DNA of 31,154 nucleotides from a virus. The first letter of the stretch is position 1. Each line of letters begins with the position of its first letter. The translations under genes and the position numbers were made by a program. Below, one piece after another: positions 13,254-22,066 of this stretch. Location of the stretch: positions 1 through 31,154 of IMG/VR virus record IMGVR_UViG_3300003324_000172, one strand, 5' to 3'. The notes beneath the pieces are model-generated. The model saw only the letters and a list, made by a program, of their open reading frames with translations, made no database searches and was not told the origin of the DNA.

Positions 13254-13259
13254 TATAAT
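13254..13259 (+). promoter_or_regulatory. rightward -10 for the HNH gene
   Basis: A perfect TATAAT in a TTGTA/GTACA-rich stretch lies about 30 nt before the HNH ATG. No -35 at normal spacing stands out. The opposite strand in the same stretch must also drive or carry the leftward packaging genes. Confidence 0.5.
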
Positions 13260-13290
13260 AATTTTGTACAGATTGGAGGTAACAACACTT

Positions 13291-13680
13291 ATGGACCGTA
13301 CACCAAAAAAGCCCTGTAAGCATTGTGGGCTGATGGGTCACTTTGCATATGCGTGCTATCAAAACCCTAAGCGCACACTAAAACAGCTCAAGCGGTCACC
13401 AATTAAAAAGGTGGGCAAACAAACAAAACAATGGCTAGTAACTCGCGCCACATGGATTAGGCACAATCCACCAACTATAGAGGGTAAATATTGGATGTGC
13501 TATTTGCGTATACACCCTTGGTGTCCGGGGCGCATTGATGTAGCACACTTAACCTTGGACCATGTAGTTAGCCGGAGTAGAGACCCTAGCAAGCGGTTTA
13601 GTGCTGATAATCTAAAGCCTGCCTGCATCTACTGTAATGGTGAAAAGGGTAGTAAAGCGCTTGACCAAGTTAAGCCATAG
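13291..13680 (+). CDS. zinc-knuckle HNH endonuclease
   Basis: I start at 13291, where GATTGGAGG lies 11 nt upstream, rather than at the upstream frame opening at 13234. The 129-residue protein begins with a true CCHC knuckle, CKHCGLMGHFAYAC (C-x2-C-x4-H-x4-C), of the retroviral nucleocapsid type. A basic linker follows (LKQLKRSPIKKVGKQTK), then an HNH core with HLTLDHVVSRSR, FSADNLKPAC and IYCNGEKGSK. HNH proteins next to terminases stimulate cos cleavage in several phages, so a role in genome end formation is plausible. It faces opposite to the packaging genes and has its own promoter and terminator. Confidence 0.85.
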   Translation: MDRTPKKPCKHCGLMGHFAYACYQNPKRTLKQLKRSPIKKVGKQTKQWLVTRATWIRHNPPTIEGKYWMCYLRIHPWCPGRIDVAHLTLDHVVSRSRDPSKRFSADNLKPACIYCNGEKGSKALDQVKP

Positions 13681-13727
13681 CTTGTACAATTTATTTATTC
13701 ACTATTCAAAATAAACAGTGACCAATA

Positions 13728-13759
13728 AAATAAAGCGCCATTGCGAGGGCGCTTTATTT
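13728..13759. terminator. strong bidirectional terminator
   Basis: AAATAAAGCGCC and GGCGCTTTATTT form a perfect 12-bp stem with an 8-nt loop, A/T-rich on both flanks. It serves the rightward HNH gene and the leftward holin gene, which converge here. Confidence 0.88.
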
Positions 13760-13773
13760 GGTTTTAGGCTAAG

Positions 13774-14022
13774 TTATTTAGCGCGGCGGTTCTGTAAGTA
13801 AGCTATCACTGCCGCTGGTACACCAACAAGCACTGCCAAGCCAACAAGCAGGTCAAAACCTTGTGTCTTAACAAAGTTATGCGTGTAATCACTTACACCC
13901 GGCAACTGCCATAGACCGTATAGATAAGCTACTATTGTAGCGCCAACACTCTGCAGAAAAGTACGCAATGATTTTGCTTTTGGTGTGTTGTTTTGTGGAT
14001 TTAGTAAGTTGTTATTGTTCAT
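13774..14022 (-). CDS. holin-like membrane protein
   Basis: 82 residues with a polar Asn-rich N-terminus, two hydrophobic segments (about 26-42, SVGATIVAYLYGLWQLPG, and about 56-76, FDLLVGLAVLVGVPAAVIAY) and a basic C-terminus (QNRRAK). This is the build of a two-span class II-type holin. It directly follows the endolysin by 11 nt, which supports the role of permeabilising the membrane at the end of infection. The ribosome site is AAGGGG. No sequence family is recognised. Confidence 0.7.
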   Translation of the reverse strand: MNNNNLLNPQNNTPKAKSLRTFLQSVGATIVAYLYGLWQLPGVSDYTHNFVKTQGFDLLVGLAVLVGVPAAVIAYLQNRRAK

Positions 14023-14033
14023 ATTATCCCCTT

Positions 14034-14882
14034 TTAATCTTTAGCTATTAATCCTAATAACTGACCAAGGCGGCGCAACCATGATTTACCAGCCGCCTCA
14101 TCTGCGCGCTGCTGTGCCTCAAGCTCTAGCACCCTCTTACCTGCCTCTGTTGCTTTAGCGGTTTCCTCAGCCACCTTTGCATTAGCCTCAGCCACTGCCT
14201 TTTGTGCAGCAATAACTTCTGCCTTAGAGCCGCCTAAAGCCTGCTCTAGCTCAACTACGCGGCGCTTAAGAGCCTCCTTAGCATCGCGGTAGGCTTGACC
14301 ATTAACCCATTGCCGCCAAATGAAATCTTTGACCGGCGTATTAATGTAAGTGTCCATAAACAACTTATCAAACTCACCGGCATGGGTGCGGTGCAAATCC
14401 CAGCCGCCTATTTCACTGTGACCTATTCGCAACAGTCCTACATCATCTTTAGTAATCATTTCCTCTTGCCCTCCATCTATTACCCATTTATCAAAATTAA
14501 CAAATTGCTGACCTTGTGAGATTGGGCGCGTGTTTTTGGTGGTATAGAGCGCCCTAGCACCGTTTGACTCATAGTTTGCCTCGCCTTGCAGGTCTACCCA
14601 TATATGCCCATAGTGTACACCGCCTATATAGCCCATGTCACGATTGACCACCATAGTAAGCCAACCTTTGCCCTCTGTGCCTAAGCCCTGCCTAATATAA
14701 GTATCACCAGCATCAATAGCATTGCCGCGTGCGGCATATGGGTTAGGTACACCCAAAAACTCCATGAGCGCCTTAGTAAGAGTTACACATTGACCGTTAA
14801 GGTCTGGGTAGCCGGGATGTGGCACAATCGTACCAACTTTGCTATCAAGAAATGCGCGTATTTCAGCTTTCGTTCTCGCCAT
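14034..14882 (-). CDS. CHAP-domain endolysin with coiled-coil tail
   Basis: 282 residues. The N-terminal 100 or so form a CHAP domain: NGQCVTLTKAL with catalytic Cys 32, and HYGHIWVDL with His 93. Residues about 210-265 form a long Ala/Glu/Lys coiled coil (VVELEQALGGSKAEV, AEANAKVAEETAKA), ending in a short hydrophobic tail. CHAP enzymes cut peptide bonds or amides in peptidoglycan. There is no signal peptide, so release needs the adjacent holin. The coiled coil in place of a wall-binding domain is less usual and might mediate oligomerisation. The start has TGGAGG upstream and overlaps the 32-aa gene. Confidence 0.85.
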   Translation of the reverse strand: MARTKAEIRAFLDSKVGTIVPHPGYPDLNGQCVTLTKALMEFLGVPNPYAARGNAIDAGDTYIRQGLGTEGKGWLTMVVNRDMGYIGGVHYGHIWVDLQGEANYESNGARALYTTKNTRPISQGQQFVNFDKWVIDGGQEEMITKDDVGLLRIGHSEIGGWDLHRTHAGEFDKLFMDTYINTPVKDFIWRQWVNGQAYRDAKEALKRRVVELEQALGGSKAEVIAAQKAVAEANAKVAEETAKATEAGKRVLELEAQQRADEAAGKSWLRRLGQLLGLIAKD

Positions 14883-14961
14883 CGCTAGCCTCCATTACCT
14901 CAGACTCTGGTACATAGGCTTTGATTGCTTTGTTGCTAATTTCTGGTTGTTCGTCAGCCAT
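14863..14961 (-). CDS. 32-aa acidic peptide of the lysis unit
   Basis: The ORF reads MADEQPEISNKAIKAYVPES then EVMEASDGENES, strongly acidic and soluble. It has a good AAAGGAG 8 nt before its ATG and an extended -10 just upstream, and it overlaps the endolysin start by 20 nt, so it leads the lysis transcript. It may simply couple endolysin translation, or it may be a small timing factor; neither is shown. Confidence 0.6.
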   Translation of the reverse strand: MADEQPEISNKAIKAYVPESEVMEASDGENES

Positions 14962-14986
14962 CGCACAACTCCTTTTCTATAAAGTC

Positions 14987-14995
14987 ATTATATCA
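14987..14995 (-). promoter_or_regulatory. lysis-unit promoter
   Basis: TGA-TATAAT (14995-14987) is a perfect extended -10. TTGGTA 15 nt further upstream is a weak -35. It would give the lysis genes a transcript of their own. Confidence 0.7.
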
Positions 14996-15006
14996 CGCTT
15001 GCGGTT

Positions 15007-15321
15007 TTACCAAGGATTTGATAGCGGCACTTGATTAGCTACCTGCTTATGTGCGTAATCCTCAGCCATCCTAGCGCCTTTTTTACGGTTGCAGCGGTGA
15101 TGTGTAAGCTGCAGGTTTTCAAGGGCATAAAGTTGCCCACCACGCGAGCGCGGCACAATATGGTCTACCTCCACTGCTAAAGGCGTGTTTTTTGGTGCAT
15201 CTAAATCAATAGCCCTGTGACAAATCGCACAAATAGCATCTAGGCTATTAATAGCGCGCCTGCGCGCTGCTGCCCATTCTGTACCGTTTAGTTTTGGCTG
15301 CGCTGGTATATAGCCATCCAT
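15007..15321 (-). CDS. HNH endonuclease
   Basis: 104 residues with CAICHRAI (first Cys pair), VEVDHIVPRSRGG (the HNH Asp-His core), LENLQLTH (the Asn) and HRCNRKKGAR (final His and Cys). It is a compact structural-zinc HNH nuclease, the second in the window and without a zinc knuckle. It lies between the tail and lysis genes; it could be a homing or packaging nuclease. It starts 5 nt after the 70-aa gene with a weak AGAG site. Confidence 0.85.
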   Translation of the reverse strand: MDGYIPAQPKLNGTEWAAARRRAINSLDAICAICHRAIDLDAPKNTPLAVEVDHIVPRSRGGQLYALENLQLTHHRCNRKKGARMAEDYAHKQVANQVPLSNPW

Positions 15322-15326
15322 AATAA

Positions 15327-15539
15327 CTACTCTGGCTTATTTTTCTTGAAATCGTATTTAAAAGGCTTTTTCTTTTGCTTGTCGTACCACTCAGCAAAGT
15401 CTTGGTAGTATCGGTTAGTTGGTTCGCATGGCACTATAGCGGTAACATCATCTTTATAGGTAAGTCTAAAAAATGGTGTCTCTAGCTCATCGCCATAATC
15501 GTTTGTAGTTACTAATTCTGCTGTTTTTAGATTATCCAT
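15327..15539 (-). CDS. small hypothetical protein after the tail fibre
   Basis: 70 residues: MDNLKTAELVTTNDYGDELE, an aromatic middle (NRYYQDFAEWYDKQ) and a Lys-rich end. Its place directly behind the fibre gene (3 nt gap, GGAG site) suggests a small tail-assembly or fibre-associated protein, but nothing in the sequence proves it. Confidence 0.6.
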   Translation of the reverse strand: MDNLKTAELVTTNDYGDELETPFFRLTYKDDVTAIVPCEPTNRYYQDFAEWYDKQKKKPFKYDFKKNKPE

Positions 15540-15542
15540 AAT

Positions 15543-16688
15543 TTACATCTCCGAGTCTGCCGCATAAATACTATCCGCCTCTGTATGGAAACGGTTACCA
15601 GTGGTCATGCCGCTAAAACCTTGAACATTTAATGTCATACCTTGTGTTAATGCGCTAGCGCTAGTTATAGCCAATGGTGATGGTGTCCTAGAGGCTACCC
15701 ATGTTTCCTCATGGGCTGCAGAGGTATTTAGGACCGTAACTGTAGGTGTAGCGCGTTTTATCGCTCTAAACTGCACCAATAGCTTTGCTGTAGCTGCTGA
15801 CCCTACCTGCCCAAAAATACCGCGCCCAAACACCTCATAGTATCGCATACAAGCTGCAAGCTCTACTGCAACTGGTCTAGGTATGAATTGGCTAGCCTTT
15901 GAGCCTATATTTAACTGTACTTGAGTAACAAAGAAATCATCACCTGCGGCTATAGTGCCATCATCTACCCAAATGACTAGAGCAACATTTTTGGTGCTTG
16001 CAGTATCAATAGGCACATTCTCAATAGTGAAACGCTGCCAACTAGATGTAAGGCTTAAGTCTGCCGGGGTGTTTTCCATAGTCCAGTTAGTTGCCCATGT
16101 TGGATTAGTGCCACTTTGCGCCCAAGTGCCTACAACATCGCTTGTAACTACATCCTCTGTGCCAGTCCATGACAGAATTGCACAGCGCAATTTAGCTATC
16201 TCAGTACCATTGGTCTTGGCATAAAAGCTAGCTGATACACTTTTGCCAAAGAGCTTTGCCGCATCAGATGCCTCTAATATTTGCACAATGCCACACTGGT
16301 TGTTTAGCGTAACATTACTAAACTTTATGCTGTATTTGCTGCCGCCATTGCTTGGCACATCTGTATCACGCGCCACAGTCCAAGCGCCATTAGCCTCTGT
16401 TAGAAAATTCCAGCGGTCACAGCCTATGTAAACATCATCATTTGGTGTTGCGCTAGTATTCCGCTGCCAAATATCACATGAGCCATTAATAAGTATATTC
16501 TGTGATAGATTTAGCCCGGCTAATACGCTCTCTACAGAGCTAGAGCTAAGGTTTGCATTAATAAAGTCAAGCAGGGTTTGTAAAGTAGTGCGCTTAGTGG
16601 TTGGACCTGTAGGGTCATTTAAAGGGAAATAATGCCCAGCATCTATACTGGTATCGTTTGGTAATCCACTTACTTTTACTTCTGACAT
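15543..16688 (-). CDS. tail fibre / receptor-binding protein
   Basis: 381 residues. The N-terminus has a fibre-adaptor style DAGHYFPLNDPT then KRTTLQTLLDFI. The centre opens with NILINGSCDIWQRNTS and GCDRWNFL, a pattern common in phage fibre and baseplate proteins with carbohydrate-binding-like beta sandwiches. The C-terminal 120 residues contain a RYYEVFG-type motif also usual in such fibres. It would contact the host surface. The ribosome site AAGGA is 12 nt from the ATG, and a TATAAT in the same leader may be a promoter. Confidence 0.8.
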   Translation of the reverse strand: MSEVKVSGLPNDTSIDAGHYFPLNDPTGPTTKRTTLQTLLDFINANLSSSSVESVLAGLNLSQNILINGSCDIWQRNTSATPNDDVYIGCDRWNFLTEANGAWTVARDTDVPSNGGSKYSIKFSNVTLNNQCGIVQILEASDAAKLFGKSVSASFYAKTNGTEIAKLRCAILSWTGTEDVVTSDVVGTWAQSGTNPTWATNWTMENTPADLSLTSSWQRFTIENVPIDTASTKNVALVIWVDDGTIAAGDDFFVTQVQLNIGSKASQFIPRPVAVELAACMRYYEVFGRGIFGQVGSAATAKLLVQFRAIKRATPTVTVLNTSAAHEETWVASRTPSPLAITSASALTQGMTLNVQGFSGMTTGNRFHTEADSIYAADSEM

Positions 16689-16716
16689 GGTTTTATTATA
16701 TCCTTATTGGTTAAGT

Positions 16717-18948
16717 TTAACTAGGCGCGCTTGGGTTAGCAACTGTTTGCTCTGCAATCAAGCTGCGCTGCATCTGTTCTACAACGGTAGGTAGGTTTTT
16801 AGGCAACATGCCTAGTGTTAATGTGACTGCGCCCGGCGTATAATCGCGGCGCACAATCAATAACTGCATTTCATCAATAAAGTTACCAAAGTTACCAAAT
16901 CCAACTACCTTGCCCGGCACTAGCAGGCTAATATCCATGACATTTGCCGGGATAATAACAGTGGTTTGCTGTTTCTCGCCGCCAAACTCATCTAGCATAC
17001 TTTCACCAACAGCATCTGCAGTGGCAGAAACCGTAACGCGGTTGTCGCTCTTGCGGTTAAGGCGCGGACCATAAAGGTTAATGCTGTCGCTATCTAGGTA
17101 TTGCTTATAGAGGTTTTGACCACCGCCAGTATCACCACCACTAAACAGTACCTTATTTTTCACATTCTCAATGCTTAGGGTTAGCTGCAATTCATTTATA
17201 TGGATGTTTTTAATTAGCGTGTAATCTGCAGAGGCGGATATTTCTTTAAATACCATTTCATCAGTACCAACATCTATGCGCCAATAAAAATCAGATGGTG
17301 ACATATCTTTTATAGCTTTAATTGCCTCTAGGACTGTTTGAACACTAAATGTATACGATAAGCTCAAGCCGGTTGCATCAACATCTGCGGTTGCTGCAGT
17401 AATCCTACCGCCTTGGTCATTGTAATCATCCATAATAGGCACAAACATGCCGGTTGTAGGGTCTGCACTGGTAAATACTGCTTGAGTGTTTAATACACCG
17501 CTATAAGCCTTAAAGTACAAATCTTGCCCGGTTACTATTCCATAACTGCCGCCGCCGCTACCACCAGAGTAGCTAGAGCTATACATATCACCACCGCTAT
17601 AACCGCCTGCAGTATTAATGCCAACCTGTATAGATTGTCCGGGGTCTACTGATACAGCCGCAAAAGCGGTTGTTAAGCCGGTAGTAAATTCTGAAAATAC
17701 AAATTGCACATCCGCATTGGTTGCAACAACATCTTTGCTAGTGCTGGTTAATAGTGAGCCATTTGGTGCATCATAAAGCGATACAGTAACCCTAGCTGTA
17801 CCGTTTAGCCTTAGTGTCACAGCCGCAATATTAGTGCCTACAACTGTTATTACTTGACCGCACCTATTCCAGCCTGCGCCCTTGCTATCTTGAGTAACAG
17901 TAAAGTTGCTGTTGCTGGTAGTCTGCGCTTGCTGCTCAGTTAGGCTAGGCGGCACACCGCGAGTAATATAATTATCCAGCTCTGTGCCATCACTCATTAA
18001 CTGCAGGCTTATAACAGAGTTATTACCGCCAAATCGCGCATTAACGCGCTGTATTTGACCACTATACATGGCTTTGCCATTCGGGTAGTAATAACAGTAT
18101 TCAACTACAACAACGCGGTTACCGTTTTTGAGCAAGCTATTGTTATTATCATCTGTACCTATAGTAAATGGCATAATTCCGCCATCTGTTACTAAATAGC
18201 GCCCTGCCTCATCAGTTATGTACTCACCTGCCTCTGTCGTAAGCCGTTTGCTGCGGTCTCTGGTAATGTCTGCATTTAAGCCTACATCAATGCTAAGGCT
18301 CACACCGGCTGTTTCTATATCCTCGCTAAATTGAAATGGGGTAATGACATTGGGGATGTTGCCAAGGTATGTACCGGCGTTATCGTAAACCTTATACACA
18401 TGGCGCTTTGGTACATCTGCAGGCGGCACATCAAAGTCATAGTGCCAATAGACCGTTAAGCGCATGTAATCTACAGCAATGCTAAAGTCATTTGGGCTAG
18501 AGGTAAATGTAGCTGCAAATACTAAACCAAAGTTGGATGCATTTATTTCTGCCGGTGTCCAAGTCGTACCCCACAAATCAGCCTCACCGCCGTAAGTCCA
18601 TACATTGCTTAATGATGAGCCTGTACCGGCTTTATTATCACCAACAGTTGTACCGGCTTTTTGCAGCCGGACCGTACCATTAGACTCTGCCCACCTTGTA
18701 CTGCTTGGCACTTCAATCTGCGCTACTATACCATCAATAACTGCATTTGTAGGTATATCAAAGCCAAAGCCGCGCCCTATGAGGTCTTGAGTAACAAATA
18801 TGGTATTAAAAAAGCTAGAGGTGGCATTTGAGCCATCATCAGCAAATATATTAGCCGGATTTGCCCATTGGCTATCAGTACCAGTGCCGTTAGTGGTTGG
18901 CGTTGTGGTTGGGTATTTCGGACCTGTGCTGTAATTTAGCGGAGGCAT
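16717..18948 (-). CDS. minor tail / baseplate protein with N-terminal beta-sandwich
   Basis: The second largest structural protein, 743 residues. About 1-170 look like a jelly-roll (WANPANIFADDGSNATSSFF, FGFDIPTNAVIDGIVAQIEV), a fold often used for adhesion. About 180-330 and 530-740 look like a gp27/Tal-type tail-tip core (PFQFSEDIETAGVSLSID; LVPGKVVGFGNFG; LLIVRRDYTPGAVTLTLG). Between them lies a Gly/Ser-rich loop. It follows Dit, as the tail-associated protein does in siphophages. A host-binding role for the N-terminal domain is inference. Confidence 0.75.
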   Translation of the reverse strand: MPPLNYSTGPKYPTTTPTTNGTGTDSQWANPANIFADDGSNATSSFFNTIFVTQDLIGRGFGFDIPTNAVIDGIVAQIEVPSSTRWAESNGTVRLQKAGTTVGDNKAGTGSSLSNVWTYGGEADLWGTTWTPAEINASNFGLVFAATFTSSPNDFSIAVDYMRLTVYWHYDFDVPPADVPKRHVYKVYDNAGTYLGNIPNVITPFQFSEDIETAGVSLSIDVGLNADITRDRSKRLTTEAGEYITDEAGRYLVTDGGIMPFTIGTDDNNNSLLKNGNRVVVVEYCYYYPNGKAMYSGQIQRVNARFGGNNSVISLQLMSDGTELDNYITRGVPPSLTEQQAQTTSNSNFTVTQDSKGAGWNRCGQVITVVGTNIAAVTLRLNGTARVTVSLYDAPNGSLLTSTSKDVVATNADVQFVFSEFTTGLTTAFAAVSVDPGQSIQVGINTAGGYSGGDMYSSSYSGGSGGGSYGIVTGQDLYFKAYSGVLNTQAVFTSADPTTGMFVPIMDDYNDQGGRITAATADVDATGLSLSYTFSVQTVLEAIKAIKDMSPSDFYWRIDVGTDEMVFKEISASADYTLIKNIHINELQLTLSIENVKNKVLFSGGDTGGGQNLYKQYLDSDSINLYGPRLNRKSDNRVTVSATADAVGESMLDEFGGEKQQTTVIIPANVMDISLLVPGKVVGFGNFGNFIDEMQLLIVRRDYTPGAVTLTLGMLPKNLPTVVEQMQRSLIAEQTVANPSAPS

Positions 18949-18961
18949 TAATCATTACCCC

Positions 18962-19762
18962 CTATAGGTACATCTTGTAATATTCAATTAATATATCAAA
19001 GTTTCGCGCTGTAAAACCATCTGAATAATTAAAGGTGGTTGCGCCCGGCTCAAATTCTGGCACAGCGCCGGTATAGTCTATGGGCGCGCCATTGAGTTTA
19101 ACCAATTCGCCATTTTCATCTGCAGGGTTAATAACTAGGGTGTCACCGGCTTGGAATGTTACGCCGGTAATGTTTACGCTCTGTCCATTACTTGAGTTAC
19201 CAAAGCTAAGGTAGCCTGTGCCGCCGCTCACACTGTTAATTTCAATAGTAATTATAGGCAGTTGGAATGGTGCAGTACCAAGGAATGTGTAATCATCTGC
19301 ATAGCTGCTGCTGGTGCGCCCTGTGGCATTTAAGGCAGTAGTCTTTACAATATCGCTACCAAATGGGTTAGTGCATAGGAAACCAGCGGACCATTTAGCT
19401 ATAAAGTTGCTGCCATTTTGGTCAATAGATAATGCATTAAGAGTAGCTTTAAAGCGCCGGGTTGCGCCGCCCTTTTCAATGTCTAAGTTACCATCCTTAG
19501 CCCTTAAATAACCGTTAAATACATCAATGCGGCTATCTAGGTCACTTTGGCTACTACCTTTAATAACACCGCTTAGAGAAACCGCGCGGCTTGGGTAATC
19601 AACATTAGGTATTACTGACCTATTGGCATTTGCTAGGGCAAAGAGGGCGGCAATTTTGGCAGGTAGGTCATTAATTTTAAAGTCATTAACAACAATGCCT
19701 ACATTAGTAGCAGGGTCGTATGTTTGTAGGTTATTGCTATCAAAGCTAACTGCACCAGTCAT
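18962..19762 (-). CDS. distal tail protein (Dit-like)
   Basis: 266 residues between the tape measure and the large tail protein, the standard place for Dit. The N-terminal part has VNDFKINDLPAKI and YPSRAVSLSGVIKG, with the short LDSRIDVFNGYLRAKDGNL helix-loop of Dit belt domains. The C-terminal half is a galectin-like beta sandwich (LPIITIEINSVSGGTG, SVNITGVTFQAGDTLVIN). It forms the hexameric ring joining tail tube and tip. Its ATG overlaps the tape-measure stop (TAATG), with AGGGGG 8 nt upstream. Confidence 0.8.
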   Translation of the reverse strand: MTGAVSFDSNNLQTYDPATNVGIVVNDFKINDLPAKIAALFALANANRSVIPNVDYPSRAVSLSGVIKGSSQSDLDSRIDVFNGYLRAKDGNLDIEKGGATRRFKATLNALSIDQNGSNFIAKWSAGFLCTNPFGSDIVKTTALNATGRTSSSYADDYTFLGTAPFQLPIITIEINSVSGGTGYLSFGNSSNGQSVNITGVTFQAGDTLVINPADENGELVKLNGAPIDYTGAVPEFEPGATTFNYSDGFTARNFDILIEYYKMYL

Positions 19763-21684
19763 TAGTATGCCCCCTGTACAGGCGTTGCACCCATACCCAC
19801 ATTGATTGTATCTTGATTAAGTTGTTTCCAAAACTCTTTAACAGCGCTCTCATCACCTAATACCACAGTGCCAATAGTAACTGTTTGCTGCTTATTGCCG
19901 CCCGGTGATGGTGGGGCTAGTGCATTGATGCTTTTAGCGCCAAAGGCAAGGCTAGGGTCATAGAGTGGGCTGGTAATGCCTACAATAGCCTTATCTGCCA
20001 TATTTGTGGCTGCTTTTTTGACCATTTCAGCATTTGCATCAATACCTTGTGCTAAACCGGCAGGCACTTGCATACCAAGCCCGGCTGCTACCCTTGATGG
20101 TGAGTGAATGCCCAGAGCTGATTTAATTGGACCGGGTATTTTGTCTTTAACAAAGCCAACAATCTTATCTTTGAGCCAGCCGCCCATATCCTGTATACCA
20201 TTCCACAAGCCTTGTACCACATTTTTACCGATATTGAATAGGCTGCTTGGTGATAGCACATTGCCAATGGTTTTAATAATATCCCATGCCGCGCTCGCTA
20301 TGCTGCCTACCATGCTCACAATGCCAGATATGACCGCTTTAAGCAGTTGCACACCTGCATCAATCATTTGGCGTATAAATACCGGGTTAGTTAGGACCGC
20401 TAGGATGTTTTTAATAATGACCGGCAGGGCAGAGACCAATGCATTAACAATGATTGGTATAGCGGTAACCAGCGCCATCATTAGCTGTACAAAGCCCATG
20501 ATGATTTGCTGCAGCGCTGTTGGCTCTGTGAGGCTGGTAACAATAGCATCTACTATCTCTGGTATAGCTTGAGAAATGATTTGTATGATTTGTGGTAATG
20601 CCTGCAAAATCGCTAAGAATAGCTGCACAAAGGCTTTAATCAGTACCGGCAGGGCGGTTACTAATACCTGCACAATGGTAGGCAATGCTTGGATTAGGGC
20701 ATTTAGCAGGTCTTGGACCGCTTGAATAAGGGCAGGCACTAAAGTAGGCAATGCTTTAGCTAATGCTGGTACTAGAGCCTGTAGGACCGCGCCAATGCCC
20801 TGCACAATCTTTGGTAGCATGGCAACAATCTGCGGTATGGCAATCTCAATGGTATTAATAAGGCTGTCTATAAAGTCACCAACATCACCTTGCCCAGATA
20901 GCAGGTTATCAAAGGCTTTTTTGGTCGTATTAAGTGAGCCAGATAATGTTTCATTTTCTTTGGCATAGTTACCGGCATATTTGGCGGTCTTTTCCATAAA
21001 CATCTGCTGCGCCAAGCCTACCTTTTCCTGTATAGACATTTGAGCAGTAGTTTTGTTAATGCCCTTTTCTAGCGCATATGCTCCAATGGCGGTGTCATTC
21101 ATGGCAACACCCAAGTTATCCATCATGGTAAAGTTGCCCTTAGCCATGCCAGTTACAGCCTCTAGCGCATCAGTTGTACTAATGCCCATGATTGAGGCAA
21201 TATCGCTAGCGCGCTGCATAGAGTCTGCAGACATTTGCATTGAGGCTTGCACGCTAAAGCCAGCGCCTTGGAATAGAGACCCCATTTTGTTAGCGCCCTG
21301 TAGAAACTCTTGCTGTGACAGACCGGCAGTTTTAAATGCCTGCGCTCCCTTTTCCTGTATGGTCTTAGCAAACTCACCAAATACAGCCTCAGAGCCGCCA
21401 AGTTGCTGCTCAAGCTCTGCGGCTGACATAACAGCCTTTGTAGTTAGTGCGGCAAGCCCGGCTGCGCCTGCCAGCATACCGCCAGCAATCGCAACACCTG
21501 CACCTTTAGCAAAACCGCCTAGTTTACCTAGAGCGGCTTGGAATGGACCAGAATTAGCATTAACCTCATCACCAAGAGCAGCGGTAGCCGGACCTGCAGA
21601 GCCTTTAAACCCAGCGGCAATTTTGCCTTGGATGCCCTGCATGTTGGGCGCTACTTTTACATATGCTGTTCCGATGTCTGCCAT
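19762..21684 (-). CDS. tape measure protein
   Basis: 640 residues setting tail length. N-terminal helices have ADIGTAYVKVAPNMQGIQGK and a Gly/Ala-rich hydrophobic part. Residues about 120-260 are helical (SADSMQRASDIASIMG). Residues about 285-450 form a long series of hydrophobic heptads (ALVPALAKALPTLVPAL, ALPTIVQVLVTALP), typical of membrane-inserting tape measures. A C-terminal part with GIHSPSRVAAGLG follows. The start has no close ribosome site: AAGGT is about 16 nt away, and a TGT-TATAAT promoter lies at 21754-21762. At this length the tail would be fairly short. Confidence 0.92.
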   Translation of the reverse strand: MADIGTAYVKVAPNMQGIQGKIAAGFKGSAGPATAALGDEVNANSGPFQAALGKLGGFAKGAGVAIAGGMLAGAAGLAALTTKAVMSAAELEQQLGGSEAVFGEFAKTIQEKGAQAFKTAGLSQQEFLQGANKMGSLFQGAGFSVQASMQMSADSMQRASDIASIMGISTTDALEAVTGMAKGNFTMMDNLGVAMNDTAIGAYALEKGINKTTAQMSIQEKVGLAQQMFMEKTAKYAGNYAKENETLSGSLNTTKKAFDNLLSGQGDVGDFIDSLINTIEIAIPQIVAMLPKIVQGIGAVLQALVPALAKALPTLVPALIQAVQDLLNALIQALPTIVQVLVTALPVLIKAFVQLFLAILQALPQIIQIISQAIPEIVDAIVTSLTEPTALQQIIMGFVQLMMALVTAIPIIVNALVSALPVIIKNILAVLTNPVFIRQMIDAGVQLLKAVISGIVSMVGSIASAAWDIIKTIGNVLSPSSLFNIGKNVVQGLWNGIQDMGGWLKDKIVGFVKDKIPGPIKSALGIHSPSRVAAGLGMQVPAGLAQGIDANAEMVKKAATNMADKAIVGITSPLYDPSLAFGAKSINALAPPSPGGNKQQTVTIGTVVLGDESAVKEFWKQLNQDTINVGMGATPVQGAY

Positions 21685-21753
21685 ATAGTTGGGTGTTTAC
21701 CTTGATTTAAAGCCAGTTTCACCGCAACTGTTGGCGTGTTGTTTATATTGCAA

Positions 21754-21762
21754 ATTATAACA
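21754..21762 (-). promoter_or_regulatory. tape-measure promoter
   Basis: TGT-TATAAT (21762-21754) within CTTATGTTATAATTTGC, nearly the same as the element before the tail chaperone gene (TTATGCTATAATTTGG). No -35 is seen. It gives the tape-measure unit an independent start. Confidence 0.65.
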
Positions 21763-21769
21763 TAAGCTG

Positions 21770-22060
21770 TTAGCCGCGCCCAGCATCCTTACACCTAGCT
21801 AAGACATAATGCCCAATATAGTTTTGGTGCTTATTTCTGCCCTCTGCAGAAATGGTTGCTATGGCACGAATACCACGCTTAATTGTACCTACTTTTGTTG
21901 TGACACTAATATTAGGCGGTGTCTTACTCATGCTGCCAGCCATTGACTGTGCGCGCGCTGCCATTGCATCAGCCTTTTGTTTGATGGTTGGCATTGCCAT
22001 TTGGGTAAGAATATCTTGACCGCCTTTAGGGTCTAATGAGAATGATACATCTTTACTCAT
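21770..22060 (-). CDS. small structural protein before the tape measure, probably leaderless
   Basis: 96 residues, basic and Ala/Met-rich (MPTIKQKADAMAARAQSMAG), followed by a beta-like part (NISVTTKVGTIKRGIRAIAT). Its position and basic helix-plus-strand build suggest a small neck or minor virion protein of the gp10 type, with low certainty. The ATG lies 6 nt after TGA-TATACT and has no ribosome site, so its mRNA should be leaderless. Confidence 0.6.
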   Translation of the reverse strand: MSKDVSFSLDPKGGQDILTQMAMPTIKQKADAMAARAQSMAGSMSKTPPNISVTTKVGTIKRGIRAIATISAEGRNKHQNYIGHYVLARCKDAGRG

Positions 22061-22066
22061 AAGGTT

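Noticed and set aside
13251-13271. LexA-like operator CTGTA...TACAG upstream of the HNH gene
   Set aside because: The half-sites are 15 bases apart between CTG and CAG, too far for a LexA box, and the centre is just the AT-rich promoter.
21053-21688. A 211-codon plus-strand frame opposite the tape measure
   Set aside because: It mirrors the Ala/Leu-rich tape-measure codons, has no promoter or ribosome site, and reads as low-complexity antisense.
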